Shown here: in pieces, positions 1-8,668 of the stretch | How positions within the stretch are numbered: position 1 is the first letter of the stretch | Layout of the letters: each line of letters opens with the position of its first letter | NCBI GenBank assembly: GCA_027489955.1 | Contig: JAIXYZ010000002.1 | Span: forward strand, 124,001-188,000 | DNA from: Hyphomicrobiales bacterium | Lineage (GTDB): Bacteria; Pseudomonadota; Alphaproteobacteria; Rhizobiales; Beijerinckiaceae | Direction: 5' to 3' | Length of the DNA: 64,000 nt | The notes under the pieces: model-generated | What the model was told of the DNA's origin: nothing | Seen by the model: only the letters and a program-made list of their open reading frames with translations | Database searches by the model: none | Program-made: the position numbers and the translations under genes

Positions 1-330
1 GGTCGGGTCGTATTTCAGGTTGGGATACAGGGCCGGCGCGGCGCCGTGGGTGCCCATGTGGCCCATCATGATCGTGTAGCCGTCCGCATTGGCCTGGGCG
101 CCGCGGGTGATGCCCGTGGTGCCGCCGGCGCCGGCGACGTTCTCGATCACGATCTGCTGGCCGAGGGTGCGCGACATGTGTTCGCCGACGATGCGGGCGA
201 CCACGTCGGTCGGTCCGCCGGCCGCGAACGGCACGATCATCGTGACGGGACGCTCGGGGTAGTTCGACTGGGCCTGCGCCCCGCCGATCGCGAGCGCCAT
301 CGCCGCGACAGCCACCATGTATGACTTCAT
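1..330 (-). CDS. tctC: TctC-family periplasmic solute-binding protein, N-terminal part (cut by window edge)
   Basis: Only the first 110 codons lie in the window. The product starts with a Sec signal peptide (MKSYMVAVAAMALAIGGAQA) followed by YPERPVTMIVPFAAGGPTD, the typical beginning of the Bug/TctC receptors that deliver carboxylates such as citrate to TctA/TctB. A good Shine-Dalgarno (GGGAGGA) sits just upstream of the ATG. It is the third gene after tctB and tctA on the same strand, separated from tctA by 77 bp, so the order is B-A-C. The ligand cannot be told from this fragment. Confidence 0.9.
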   Translation of the reverse strand, partial: MKSYMVAVAAMALAIGGAQAQSNYPERPVTMIVPFAAGGPTDVVARIVGEHMSRTLGQQIVIENVAGAGGTTGITRGAQANADGYTIMMGHMGTHGAAPALYPNLKYDPT

Positions 331-407
331 CGTAGATCCTCCCGATTTTTTCATATGGCCGAACAGACTGGAGCGGGCCTGCGCGGGCGCAAACCCCTCC
401 TTCCGTC

Positions 408-1952
408 TCATTCGGTGAAGACCTCGTCCCTGCTTTTGCGCACGGACGGCAGCAAGGCCAGTCCGAGCATCACCGCCGCGATGACGAGAAGCGTGGCGGA
501 GATCGGTTTCTCCATAAAGGTGAGCATGTCACCCCGGGAGATGATGAGCGCCCTGCGCAGGTTCTCCTCCATCAGCTTGCCGAGCACGAAGCCCAGCAGC
601 ATGGGAGCCGGCTCGAAGCCGAGCTTGATGAGGCTGTACCCGAAGAGGGCAAAGGCCGCGGTGAAGACCACGTCGGCCGGCGAATTGTTCACCGAGTAGA
701 TGCCGATGCACGAGAACACCAGGATCGCCGGGAACATCAGGCGATAGGGCACCTTCAGGAGCTTCACCCACAGGCCGATGAGCGGCAGGTTGATGATGAG
801 CAGCATCAGGTTGCCGATCCACATCGAGGCGATCATGCCCCAGAACAGGTCCGGATTGCGGGTCATGACCTGCGGGCCGGGAATGATGCCCTGGATCGTC
901 ATCGCGCCCACCATCAGCGCCATGACCGCGTTCGGCGGGATGCCGAGGGTCAGAAGCGGGATGAAGGACGTCTGCGCGCCGGCATTGTTGGCCGATTCCG
1001 GCCCGGCGACGCCCTCGATCGCGCCGCGCCCGAAGCGCCGCGGATCCTTGGCGATCTTCTTCTCCAGCGTATAGGACGCGAACGGACCCAGGACCGCGCC
1101 GTTGCCCGGCAGGATGCCCAGCAGGGCGCCGAGGCCCGTGCCGCGCAGGATCGGCGCCGCGGATGCCTTGAGGTCGGCCATGGACGGCAGCAGCCGGCCG
1201 ATGGGCTTGTTCACCACGTCGCGGGACTCGGAGACCTCGAGGTTGCGCAGCACCTCGGCAAAGCCGAACACGCCCATGGCGAGGACCGCGAAGTCGACGC
1301 CGTCCGAGAGCGGGCCGAAGCCGAAGGTCATGCGCTCCTGGCCGGTTTCGAGGTCGGTGCCTATGGTCGACAGGAGCAGGCCCACCAGGATCATGATGAC
1401 GGCCTTGGCCACCGATCCCCGCGCCAGCACGACGGCGAAGATCAGGCCCATGACCATGAGCGAGAAATATTCCGCCGGGCCGAAGAGCAGGGCGACGCGC
1501 GTCAGCGGCGCGGCGAGCGCGGCAATGACGATCGTGGCGACGCAGCCGGCGAAGAACGAGCCGATCGCCGAGATGCCGAGCGCGACGCCCGCGCGGCCCT
1601 GCTTGGCCATCTCGTGGCCGTCGAGCGTGGTGACGACCGAGGTCGCCTCGCCGGGGATGTTGACGAGGATGGCGGTCGTGGAGCCGCCATACTGGGCGCC
1701 GTAATAGATGCCCGCCAGCATGACGAGCGCGCCGGTAGGGTTGCCGAGCTGGAAGGTGATCGGCAGCAGCATCGTGATCGTCGCGATGGGGCCGACGCCG
1801 GGCAGAACGCCGATCAGCGTGCCGACGAGGCAGCCGATGAAGCACAGGATGATGTTCATCGGCAGCGGCACGGTGCCGATACCGGGAAGCTCGACCGGGA
1901 CGATGTTCAGGATCGTCGAGAAGCCGAGAGCGAGGTTGGCGAGCATGTCCAT
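408..1952 (-). CDS. tctA: Tripartite tricarboxylate transporter large permease TctA
   Basis: A 514-residue, strongly hydrophobic protein with about a dozen membrane segments, the usual size for TctA. Family hallmarks are visible: a glycine-rich [16 protein letters not shown] stretch near residue 55 and the duplicated [19 protein letters not shown] stretch near residue 340. TctA forms the substrate channel of the TTT secondary transporter, using an ion gradient and a periplasmic TctC receptor. It begins 9 bp after tctB ends, so the two are surely cotranscribed. Substrate unknown. Confidence 0.96.
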   Translation of the reverse strand: MDMLANLALGFSTILNIVPVELPGIGTVPLPMNIILCFIGCLVGTLIGVLPGVGPIATITMLLPITFQLGNPTGALVMLAGIYYGAQYGGSTTAILVNIPGEATSVVTTLDGHEMAKQGRAGVALGISAIGSFFAGCVATIVIAALAAPLTRVALLFGPAEYFSLMVMGLIFAVVLARGSVAKAVIMILVGLLLSTIGTDLETGQERMTFGFGPLSDGVDFAVLAMGVFGFAEVLRNLEVSESRDVVNKPIGRLLPSMADLKASAAPILRGTGLGALLGILPGNGAVLGPFASYTLEKKIAKDPRRFGRGAIEGVAGPESANNAGAQTSFIPLLTLGIPPNAVMALMVGAMTIQGIIPGPQVMTRNPDLFWGMIASMWIGNLMLLIINLPLIGLWVKLLKVPYRLMFPAILVFSCIGIYSVNNSPADVVFTAAFALFGYSLIKLGFEPAPMLLGFVLGKLMEENLRRALIISRGDMLTFMEKPISATLLVIAAVMLGLALLPSVRKSRDEVFTE

Positions 1953-1961
1953 GTCCGGCCC

Positions 1962-2648
1962 TCAGAGATAGATGACGCCGGGGATGATCAGCACGGGCAT
2001 CGGCAGCTTGAGCGCGTACTTGAACATGGCGATGCAGACGAGCGTGATGGCGACCGCGAAGATCAGCAATTCCTTCAGCTTGGTCTCCGAAGAGGCCGCG
2101 CCGCTGATCACCGCCAGGAGCGGCCCGGCGAGGACCAGCCCGACGCTGCGGACCGTGAGCGCGAAGGCGAGCAGCCCGCCGATCACGAAGATCGGCCCGC
2201 GCAGGCCCGACCGGTCGAGCCAGGTGGGCCGCTTCACCGCCTGGACAGCGAGCCAGACCATGACGGCGAGATAGAACAGGCAGAAGGTGAAGACCGTCGG
2301 CGGGTAGCCCCAGATCTGCTGGACCCCCGCGACCCGCAGGGCGGTGCCTGCGACGAGGGCGGCAAAGCCCACCGCCGCGATGGCGATCACCGCGGAGAAA
2401 TCAGGAAGCGAGACGCCCTCGCCGTCCTTCATGACGCCGTTGGCCACCAGGCCGATGGCGAAGATCACGATCAGGCCGATGATGGCATAGGGCACCATGC
2501 CGGGGCCCATGCTGCCGAGCCGCCCCAGGGGCAGATCGGACGCCGCCCAGGCGGCGAAGAGCGCCAGCCCGATCAGCGAAAGGCCGGCAACAAGGTTCTG
2601 CGCGCCCCGCACAGGGATGGCGCGCGTCTCCGATTTCGGTGTGTTCAC
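1962..2648 (-). CDS. tctB: Tripartite tricarboxylate transporter small permease TctB
   Basis: A 228-residue membrane protein with several predicted membrane spans, e.g. around residues 20-40, 50-70 and 85-105, and a C-terminal pair. This matches TctB, the poorly conserved small subunit that accompanies TctA. Recognition rests partly on position: it is directly upstream of tctA on the same strand and first in the operon. The transcription start must lie in the gap shared with the divergent terC-like gene. TctB proteins diverge quickly, so context carries part of the call. Confidence 0.88.
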   Translation of the reverse strand: MNTPKSETRAIPVRGAQNLVAGLSLIGLALFAAWAASDLPLGRLGSMGPGMVPYAIIGLIVIFAIGLVANGVMKDGEGVSLPDFSAVIAIAAVGFAALVAGTALRVAGVQQIWGYPPTVFTFCLFYLAVMVWLAVQAVKRPTWLDRSGLRGPIFVIGGLLAFALTVRSVGLVLAGPLLAVISGAASSETKLKELLIFAVAITLVCIAMFKYALKLPMPVLIIPGVIYL

Positions 2649-2988
2649 TGGCTTCCCTCACAAGCGGACGAGAGGCGTCGCCCCTCGGGCACACGCCGCC
2701 TTGCCGATCGCGCTGTCCAGCGTGACCGCCCCCCGGCAGTTCACGCTCCAAAGGACTAGAGCGCTTCCCCATTCCCGCCGTCCCGATTCATTTTTCCACG
2801 GCGCGCCGCGCGTGTGCGCCCGGGGCCGGAACGTGCCCTGCGGTGCGCGGCGCATATTCAGCGCGGTTTCGGCGCGAATGCAAGCGGGGTTTCACGCGCT
2901 GGCGTTGCCTAAAGGGCGGGAAGACAGCTTTTGCATGTGGGGGCATGATGCCCTAGAAGGCGCTGCCCGCCGCCAGGATGCTCATCCC
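2649..2988. other. 340-bp divergent intergenic region between tctB and the TerC gene, with a perfect 13-bp palindrome
   Basis: No credible gene is seen here. The stretch must hold the promoters for the tctBAC operon (leftward) and the TerC gene (rightward). At 2941-2953 there is a perfect inverted repeat, GGGCATGATGCCC, 35 bp before the TerC start codon. It could be an operator or part of a core promoter. I looked for a manganese (yybP-ykoY type) riboswitch because TerC relatives often have one, and saw no convincing match. Confidence 0.5.
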
Positions 2989-3759
2989 ATGATGGAAATG
3001 TTCTCCCCGCAGTACATGCTGTCGATCCTCCAGATCATCTGGATCGACCTGCTCCTGTCCGGCGACAACGCCGTCGTCATCGCCCTGGCCTGCCGGTCCC
3101 TGCCCGAGCGCCAGCGCAAGCTCGGCATGATCCTGGGCGCGGGCGCGGCGGTGGGCCTGCGCATCGTCTTCGCCCTCGCCATCACCTACCTGCTGGGCGT
3201 GCCCTTCCTGAAGGTGGCCGGCGGCCTGCTCCTGCTGTGGATCGCGGTGAAGCTCGCCCGCGGGGAGGACGAGGACCAGCACGAGATCGCCGACAGCGAT
3301 TCGCTCTGGAAGGCGGTGCGCACCATCGCCATCGCCGACGCGGTCATGAGCCTCGACAACGTGGTGGCCATCGCCGCGGCGGCGCGCGGCCATGTGGAGC
3401 TCTTCATCTTCGGCCTGCTGCTGTCGATCCCTCTGATCGTGGTCGGCTCGGCGCTGATCATGAACATCATCCAGCGCTTCCCGATCTTCGTCTGGGCGGG
3501 CGCCGCCCTTCTCGGCTTCATCGCCGGCGAGATGCTCGTCTCCGACCCGGTCGTGCTCAGCGCCATGCAGACCCATGTGCCGGCCTGGCTGCGCATGGTG
3601 CCGGTGGAGCAGAGCCCCTCGGGCACGCTGCCGATCGCGTCGATCTATTACGGCGCGGCCGTGGTCGGCGCGCTCTTCGTCATCCTCCTGGCGATGGCGC
3701 TCAAGCGCCGGGCCCACGAGCCGGTGATCGAGGAGCAGCCGGTCAATCCGGAGAAGTAG
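2989..3759 (+). CDS. TerC-family integral membrane protein (YjbE/YkoY type)
   Basis: A 256-residue membrane protein with about seven spans. The two conserved acidic repeats of TerC proteins are present: LLSGDNAVVIALA near residue 22 and AVMSLDNVVAIAAAA near residue 115, whose Asp-Asn pairs are thought to bind a metal. Relatives such as YkoY/Alx are linked to manganese export and to metalation of secreted enzymes. The reading frame is open far upstream, but the first ATG with an upstream AGGA and a natural N-terminus (MMEMFSPQYML) is used here. The 3' end overlaps the convergent phosphopantetheinyl transferase gene by 17 bp. Confidence 0.9.
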   Translation: MMEMFSPQYMLSILQIIWIDLLLSGDNAVVIALACRSLPERQRKLGMILGAGAAVGLRIVFALAITYLLGVPFLKVAGGLLLLWIAVKLARGEDEDQHEIADSDSLWKAVRTIAIADAVMSLDNVVAIAAAARGHVELFIFGLLLSIPLIVVGSALIMNIIQRFPIFVWAGAALLGFIAGEMLVSDPVVLSAMQTHVPAWLRMVPVEQSPSGTLPIASIYYGAAVVGALFVILLAMALKRRAHEPVIEEQPVNPEK

Positions 3760-4333
3760 GCGCGTCCGCCGTCACGACGGCGAGCACCCAGCCTTCGACC
3801 GGCTCGGCGGTCGCTACCGACAGGGGGCGGCCGCCGGCCTCGTCATTGACAATCCAGGCGCCCCGATCGTCCTGCATGACGGTGACCGTTCCGGCTCCGG
3901 CCAGCCCGGCGCCGAGCGCCTTGAGCGCCGCCTCCTTGACCGCCCAGAGCACGGGGAAGGCCGACGGGCCGAGGCGGCGCAGCAGCGCGGCCTCCGGCGC
4001 GGCCAGCACGTTCCACGGCACCTCACCGCTATCCCGGCGCTCCAGGTCGACGCCCACGGGGACGGCGGCGATCGCCAGGGCGCACAGGCCCTCGCGGGAC
4101 GAACGCGACAGGTGAAGGGCGGGATGGGCCGGCGCGATCGGCCGTCCCAGCGGATCGAGCGCGAGGACCATTTCGCCCTCGGCACAGCCGAGCCAGCGGG
4201 CCGCGAGCCGGGCATGGGCCGCGACGCGCGCCGGCCGGCCAGCATCGGGGACGAGCGCGACGGCGGTCCGGCCCGGAACGAGGGCCTCCTCGAGGTCGCG
4301 AAGCAGATGGAAAGCGGGTGGCGGCCGGCGCAT
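3743..4333 (-). CDS. 4'-phosphopantetheinyl transferase superfamily protein
   Basis: A 196-residue protein with the two diagnostic motifs of the Sfp/AcpS superfamily: GVDLE at residues 94-98 and WAVKEAALKA at 130-139, which bind Mg2+ and coenzyme A. Such enzymes attach the phosphopantetheine arm to acyl or peptidyl carrier proteins. The size is slightly below Sfp (about 225 residues) but above AcpS, so a two-repeat Sfp-like fold is likely. No polyketide or non-ribosomal peptide synthetase is nearby to indicate its client. It converges on the TerC gene with a 17-bp overlap and is divergent from azlC. Confidence 0.88.
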   Translation of the reverse strand: MRRPPPAFHLLRDLEEALVPGRTAVALVPDAGRPARVAAHARLAARWLGCAEGEMVLALDPLGRPIAPAHPALHLSRSSREGLCALAIAAVPVGVDLERRDSGEVPWNVLAAPEAALLRRLGPSAFPVLWAVKEAALKALGAGLAGAGTVTVMQDDRGAWIVNDEAGGRPLSVATAEPVEGWVLAVVTADAPTSPD

Positions 4334-4449
4334 GGGCGGCTAGACCATCATGCCGGCGGTCCGCCGTCGAGGGGGCGCAACCCACCCATGCCCTGCATGC
4401 ACCCTCGAGGAATTGACGGCCGCAGCGCGCACAGGCATCGACGCAAGCC

Positions 4450-5208
4450 ATGAACGACATCCAGCCCGAAGGGCGAGACGGCGCCGGCCCGGCCACCATG
4501 ACGGTGCGGCCGGGCTTTTCCTGGGCGGGGGTCCTGCTCGGCATGCGCATGGTCATGCCCTTCGTGCCGGGCATCCTGACCTTCGCCACCGTCTACGGCG
4601 CGGCCGCGGCGGCCAAGGGGCTGACGCTCGGCCAGACATTGGCCATGAGCGGCATCGTCTATGCCGGCCTGTCGCAGATGGTGGTGCTGCAGATCTGGAC
4701 CGAGAACTGGACGCTCGCGTCGCTGGGCACGATCGCCATCCTGACGGCGGCGATCAACGCGCGGATGATCCTGATGGGCGCCTCGCTCCAGCCCTGGCTG
4801 AAGCACGCGCCGGTGCCGCTGAACGCCGTCAACCTGTTCCTGTTCACCGACCAGTCCTGGGTGATCGGGCTTCGCCACTACGAATCCGGCGGCCGGGATT
4901 TCGGCGTGCTGCTGGGCGTCGGCCTGCTGACCTGGCCGCTCTGGGTCATGGCGGCCGTGCCCGGATTCCTTGCGGGCGCCGCCATGGGCGACCCGGCGCG
5001 CTTCGGACTCGACCTCGTCATCCCGATCATGTTCGCCATCATGCTCGTGCCGCTGTGGCGGGGCGCGCGTCCCGCGGTGCCGTGGGCGGTCGGCGGCCTC
5101 GTCGCGCTGATCGTCTCCGAGATCGGCGGCGGCTATCTCTACATCGTCGCGGGCGCCGTCGCCGGCGGCCTCGCGGGCGCCTTCCTGCCGGAGAAGGCCG
5201 ATGCTTGA
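4450..5208 (+). CDS. azlC: AzlC-family branched-chain amino acid exporter, large subunit
   Basis: A 252-residue membrane protein with the AzlC N-terminal region: a hydrophobic GILTFATVYGAAA followed by TLAMSGIVYAGLSQMVVLQ near residue 75 and AINARMILMGASLQPWL near 100. AzlC works with AzlD to export branched-chain or related hydrophobic amino acids (YgaZH/BrnFE type). The start chosen is the first ATG after the intergenic gap. It has only a weak ribosome binding site, so an internal start is possible. The following azlD overlaps by 8 bp, indicating translational coupling. Confidence 0.93.
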   Translation: MNDIQPEGRDGAGPATMTVRPGFSWAGVLLGMRMVMPFVPGILTFATVYGAAAAAKGLTLGQTLAMSGIVYAGLSQMVVLQIWTENWTLASLGTIAILTAAINARMILMGASLQPWLKHAPVPLNAVNLFLFTDQSWVIGLRHYESGGRDFGVLLGVGLLTWPLWVMAAVPGFLAGAAMGDPARFGLDLVIPIMFAIMLVPLWRGARPAVPWAVGGLVALIVSEIGGGYLYIVAGAVAGGLAGAFLPEKADA

Positions 5209-5518
5209 GATGCTGCGCGCCATGCCCGCGGATGTCGTCGTCATCGCCGTGATGGCGCTGACCACCTATGCCTGCAGGATCAGCGGCGTCGTGCTGATGA
5301 GCGTCGTCACCGTGACGCCGCCGGTGGAGCGGGCGCTGAAGGCCCTGCCCGGCTCGATCATCATGGCGACGGTGCTGCCGCTGGTGGCGAAGGCAGGCCC
5401 CGGCGCGATCATCACGCTGGTCCTGGCGCTTGCGGTCATGGTCTGGCGGCGCAACGACCTGCTGGCGCTGGGGGCGGGGCTCGCCTTCATCGTCGCCTGG
5501 CGCGCGCTCGGCCTGTGA
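5201..5518 (+). CDS. azlD: AzlD-domain small subunit of the amino acid exporter
   Basis: A 105-residue protein with about four hydrophobic segments and the AzlD pattern (YACRISG near residue 25, then VERALKALPGSIIMATVLP near 45). It is the small partner required by AzlC. The start codon lies inside the end of azlC, the usual arrangement for this pair. It converges on the phosphatase gene, whose stop codon is 4 bp away, so no separate terminator fits between them. Confidence 0.93.
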   Translation: MLEMLRAMPADVVVIAVMALTTYACRISGVVLMSVVTVTPPVERALKALPGSIIMATVLPLVAKAGPGAIITLVLALAVMVWRRNDLLALGAGLAFIVAWRALGL

Positions 5519-5522
5519 GCGC

Positions 5523-5969
5523 TCAGGCGGCGAAGCGTTCCTTGATGCGCCGCACGAGCCCGTCGCGCACCTCGCGATAGGCATCGAGCATCTGCTCGCG
5601 GGAGCCCTGCACGGCCGTGGGGTCCTGGGTCGGCCAGTATTCGACATCCGCCGCCAGGGTGCGCGTCAGGTCCAGCGCCCGGTGATGGGCTTCCGGCGAG
5701 AGCGTGACGATCAGGTCGAAGTTGAGCCCTTCCCAGTCGTCGAGCTCGTCGATCGTCTGCGGCCTGTGGCGGGACATGTCGATGCCGATCTCGTCCAGGA
5801 CGGCGACGGCGAAGGGGTCGAGCTCGTCCTTGCGCACGCCCGCGGACTGCACGTAGAGCGACTTGCCGAAATAATGCTTGGCGATGGCCTCCGCCATCGG
5901 CGAGCGGACGCAGTTGAACGCGCAGGCGAACAACACGGCTCCGATCCGCTGGCGCTCGGCAGGCGCCAT
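5523..5969 (-). CDS. Low-molecular-weight protein-tyrosine-phosphatase / ArsC-like phosphatase
   Basis: A 148-residue protein with the phosphate-binding loop C16-AFNCV-R22-SP (CX5R) at its N-terminus and the general acid Asp in WPTQDPT near residue 116. This is the low-molecular-weight PTPase fold, shared with arsenate reductases. Its place at the end of murA-DUF2948-hisD-UPF0262 is a known alphaproteobacterial gene order, arguing for a housekeeping phosphatase rather than arsenic resistance. No ars genes are nearby. It starts 3 bp after the UPF0262 gene ends. Substrate unknown. Confidence 0.88.
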   Translation of the reverse strand: MAPAERQRIGAVLFACAFNCVRSPMAEAIAKHYFGKSLYVQSAGVRKDELDPFAVAVLDEIGIDMSRHRPQTIDELDDWEGLNFDLIVTLSPEAHHRALDLTRTLAADVEYWPTQDPTAVQGSREQMLDAYREVRDGLVRRIKERFAA

Positions 5970-5972
5970 GGA

Positions 5973-6455
5973 TCAGCCTCTCCAGTGCAGAGCGAAGACG
6001 AGGGTGAAGAGCCGCCGCGCGGTGTCGAAATCGATCTCGATCTTGTCCGCCAGGCGCTGGCGGAGCGCCTCGGCGGCTTCGTCGTGCAGCCCCCGCCGGC
6101 CCATGTCGATCGCCTCGATCTGCGTGGGCGAGGCGGTGCGGATCGCATCGTAATAGCTGTCGCAGACGAGCTTGTAGTCGCGGATGTAGCGGCGCAGCGG
6201 GGTCAGCGACAGGACGTGGGTCAGGCCCTCCTGCTGGCCGGCCTCGCGCATGGCGAAGCAGAGCTTGCCCTCCACCAGCGAGATCGCGAGCTCGTAGGGA
6301 CCGCCGTCATGGCCGCACGGGGCGAAGTGGTTGCGCTCCACCAGATCGTAGATGGCGACCGCGCGCTCGTGCTCCTGGTCGGGGGAGCCGCGGCCGATGG
6401 AGGCCTCGTCGAGCGAGACGGAGACGAGGCGCTGCCGGTCCGATCTCTCCGTCAT
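5973..6455 (-). CDS. UPF0262 family protein
   Basis: A 160-residue soluble protein recognised as UPF0262, an alphaproteobacterial family of unknown function. Conserved-looking blocks are [15 protein letters not shown] near residue 26, the [19 protein letters not shown] stretch near 85 and the [14 protein letters not shown] stretch near 115. It is sandwiched between hisD and the phosphatase gene with very short spacers, so all are probably one transcript from murA or from DUF2948. No catalytic motif is evident and I assign no function. Confidence 0.85.
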   Translation of the reverse strand: MTERSDRQRLVSVSLDEASIGRGSPDQEHERAVAIYDLVERNHFAPCGHDGGPYELAISLVEGKLCFAMREAGQQEGLTHVLSLTPLRRYIRDYKLVCDSYYDAIRTASPTQIEAIDMGRRGLHDEAAEALRQRLADKIEIDFDTARRLFTLVFALHWRG

Positions 6456-6476
6456 CCGATCCTCCTCATCCGGCGC

Positions 6477-7769
6477 TCAGAGGTTGAGCCGGATCGCCAC
6501 CGAGCGGGCATGCGCGTCCAGCCCCTCCGCCTTGCCGAGCGCGATGGCCGCCGGGCCCAGCGCGCGCAGCGATTCGGCGGTGCAGGACAGGATCGACGTG
6601 CGCTTCACGAAGTCCAGCACGCCAAGGCCCGAGGAGAACCGCGCCGAGCGCGCGGTGGGCAGGACATGGTTGGAGCCGCCGACATAATCGCCGATGGCCT
6701 CCGGCGTATGGGCGCCGAGGAAGATCGCTCCGGCATTGCGCACGCCCGCGGCGAGGGCATCCGCGTCGCGGGCCTCGATCTCCAGGTGCTCGGGCGCCAG
6801 CCGGTCGACGAGCGGGATGGCGTCCCGCAGGCTGGAGACCAGGACGATCGCGCCGAAATCGCGCCAGCTCGCGGCGGCGATGTCGCGCCGCGGCAGCGTC
6901 GAGAGCTGGCGCTCCACCGCCGCCTCGACGGCGTCCGCAAGCGACGCATCGTCGGTGACGAGGATGGCCTGCGCGGCCGTGTCGTGCTCGGCCTGGGCGA
7001 GGAGATCGGCGGCGACCCAGTCGGGATTGGCGGTGCCGTCGGCCAGGACGAGCACCTCGGACGGGCCGGCGATCATGTCGATGCCCACCTGCCCGAAGAC
7101 GCGGCGCTTGGCGGCCGCCACATAGGCGTTGCCGGGGCCGACGATCTTGGCGACGGGCGCGATGGTCTGCGTGCCGTAGGCGAGCGCCGCGACGGCCTGG
7201 GCCCCGCCGATGCGGTAAATCTCGTCGACGCCCGCCAGCCGCGCCGCGGCGAGCACGAGCGGGTTGAGACGGCCGTCGGGCGTTGGCGCGACCATGACGA
7301 CGCGGGGCACCCCGGCCACCTTGGCCGGCACGGCGTTCATGAGCACGGAGGAGGGATAGCTCGCCGTGCCGCCGGGCACGTAGAGCCCGACCGCCTCGAT
7401 CGCGGTCCAGCGCCAGCCCAGCGTGACGCCGATTTCGTCGGTGAACCGCGCATCGGCGGGCTTCTGGCGCTCGTGGAACGCGACGATGCGCGCATGGGCA
7501 AGGCGCAGGGCGTCCAGGGTCTCGCGGTCACAGGCGGCTTCCGCCGCTGCGATCTCGTCCTCCGACACCCGCAGCCCGGCCGCGTCGAGGTCCAGCCGGT
7601 CGAACCGGCGCGTGGCGTCCAGCACCGCCTCGTCGCCGCGGGCGACGACGTCGGCGATGATCGCCGCGACGGCGCGGTCCACGTCCTCCGACACCTCGCG
7701 CTTCATCGCGAGCAGGCGGCGGAAGCCGGCCTCGAAATCGGGCCGGCCCTGTTCCAGGCGCAGGACCAT
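6477..7769 (-). CDS. hisD: Histidinol dehydrogenase
   Basis: A 430-residue enzyme catalysing the last two steps of histidine biosynthesis: NAD-dependent oxidation of L-histidinol to L-histidine. Signatures include [32 protein letters not shown] and the C-terminal GSNHVLPTA, all in the family order. The open frame extends further upstream, but the ATG chosen gives a normal N-terminus ([16 protein letters not shown]) and overlaps the stop codon of the DUF2948 gene by one base (TGATG), a classic coupling. Other his genes are absent from the window. Confidence 0.97.
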   Translation of the reverse strand: MVLRLEQGRPDFEAGFRRLLAMKREVSEDVDRAVAAIIADVVARGDEAVLDATRRFDRLDLDAAGLRVSEDEIAAAEAACDRETLDALRLAHARIVAFHERQKPADARFTDEIGVTLGWRWTAIEAVGLYVPGGTASYPSSVLMNAVPAKVAGVPRVVMVAPTPDGRLNPLVLAAARLAGVDEIYRIGGAQAVAALAYGTQTIAPVAKIVGPGNAYVAAAKRRVFGQVGIDMIAGPSEVLVLADGTANPDWVAADLLAQAEHDTAAQAILVTDDASLADAVEAAVERQLSTLPRRDIAAASWRDFGAIVLVSSLRDAIPLVDRLAPEHLEIEARDADALAAGVRNAGAIFLGAHTPEAIGDYVGGSNHVLPTARSARFSSGLGVLDFVKRTSILSCTAESLRALGPAAIALGKAEGLDAHARSVAIRLNL

Positions 7770-8209
7770 CAGAGGCCCCCGCCGGCGCCGTGCTCGGGGC
7801 AGCCCCCCGCTTCCCAGACGGGTCCCAGATCCTTGATCTGCGCCTCCACGCACTCGACCGTGAGGCGGATGGCGGCATCGCCGGAGAAGAGCAGCGTGAT
7901 CTCGCCGCCCGGCGCCTCGCCGGGCTCGAACGTGATCGCGAGCAGGTTCATGACCGCGCGCGGATCGGCGGGCAGGCCCACCTTGCGCACCGAGAGGACG
8001 CTCTCGAAATGCAGCCCCGAGAGGCGGCGATGGGGGTCGTCCGGCCGCTCCCAGTCGAAGCGGCAGGCCACCATGGCGAAGCGCCGCTCGCGGGGGAGAT
8101 AGGCGAAGTCGGCGACCTTCAGGATCGCGTCCTGCATGTGCGCGGACACGATCTCCAGGTCCTCGGCATCGAGAGCGATCAGCTTCAGCATATCGCGCGC
8201 GTCGGTCAT
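7769..8209 (-). CDS. DUF2948 family protein
   Basis: A 146-residue protein of the alphaproteobacterial DUF2948 family (LKLIALDAEDLEIVSAHMQD near the N-terminus, then RRFAMVACRFDWER and GEITLLFSGDAAIRLTVEC). Function unknown. It always tends to sit between murA and hisD, as here, which implies a shared transcript rather than a shown partnership. It is coupled to hisD by a one-base stop/start overlap. A small gene on the other strand lies between it and murA, so the run from murA is interrupted by about 460 bp. Confidence 0.85.
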   Translation of the reverse strand: MTDARDMLKLIALDAEDLEIVSAHMQDAILKVADFAYLPRERRFAMVACRFDWERPDDPHRRLSGLHFESVLSVRKVGLPADPRAVMNLLAITFEPGEAPGGEITLLFSGDAAIRLTVECVEAQIKDLGPVWEAGGCPEHGAGGGL

Positions 8210-8340
8210 CGGGTCCGGCTCAATCCTGTCGCAAGGCCCTTCTGTTAATGGGGGCTCGCGGGCGGCGCAACAACGCCCGTGGAAAGCATAATCGCCAAAT
8301 CCGCTTGCGGGGCGGCGGAAAACGGGGCTCTGCTGGGCCC

Positions 8341-8658
8341 ATGCGCGCCTCCATCATCCGCACGATCCGCGTCGCCGCCCTTGTCGGGGCGGTGCTGCTG
8401 CCGGCAGCGGCCCTGGCCGACGGCGGCTCCTACGAGCGGCCGGACGCGCCGCCCTATGCCCAGCGGCGGGGCGTCATCGTCACCGTGCCGACCCTCGACC
8501 ATCATTACCGCGACGACATGGTGGAGGAAGGCTGGCGCATGTACGGCGCCCATGGCGACTTCGACCCGCGCTACAACAGCCTCGACCGGCAGCGGCCGGA
8601 CGCGTGCGACCCGTGGAAGAACCGCTGCCGCCCGGCCGAGCCCTGGTGGAGCCGCTGA
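8341..8658 (+). CDS. Small predicted secreted protein, unknown function
   Basis: A 105-residue open frame whose start gives a convincing signal peptide (MRASIIRTIRVAALVGAVLLPAAALA) and a mature part rich in Arg, Asp, Pro, Tyr and Trp (e.g. RPDACDPWKNRCRPAEPWW). Two cysteines near the C-terminus could form a disulfide. I do not recognise the family. It lies on the plus strand between two minus-strand housekeeping genes and converges on murA, its stop being 10 bp from the murA stop. It may be a real small envelope protein. The call rests on the leader peptide alone. Confidence 0.5.
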   Translation: MRASIIRTIRVAALVGAVLLPAAALADGGSYERPDAPPYAQRRGVIVTVPTLDHHYRDDMVEEGWRMYGAHGDFDPRYNSLDRQRPDACDPWKNRCRPAEPWWSR

Positions 8659-8668
8659 GCCGCCGGGC

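Noticed and set aside
2649-2988. Manganese (yybP-ykoY) riboswitch before the TerC gene
   Set aside because: No conserved core sequence or paired elements could be found; only a short palindrome.
5523-5969. Arsenic resistance role for the ArsC-like phosphatase
   Set aside because: No ars operon nearby and the gene belongs to the conserved murA-hisD block.
5430-8102. An 890-codon open frame on the plus strand antisense to the phosphatase-UPF0262-hisD-DUF2948 block
   Set aside because: Composition is Arg/Gly/Asp-rich without motifs, and the opposite strand holds conserved enzymes. A typical shadow frame in GC-rich DNA.
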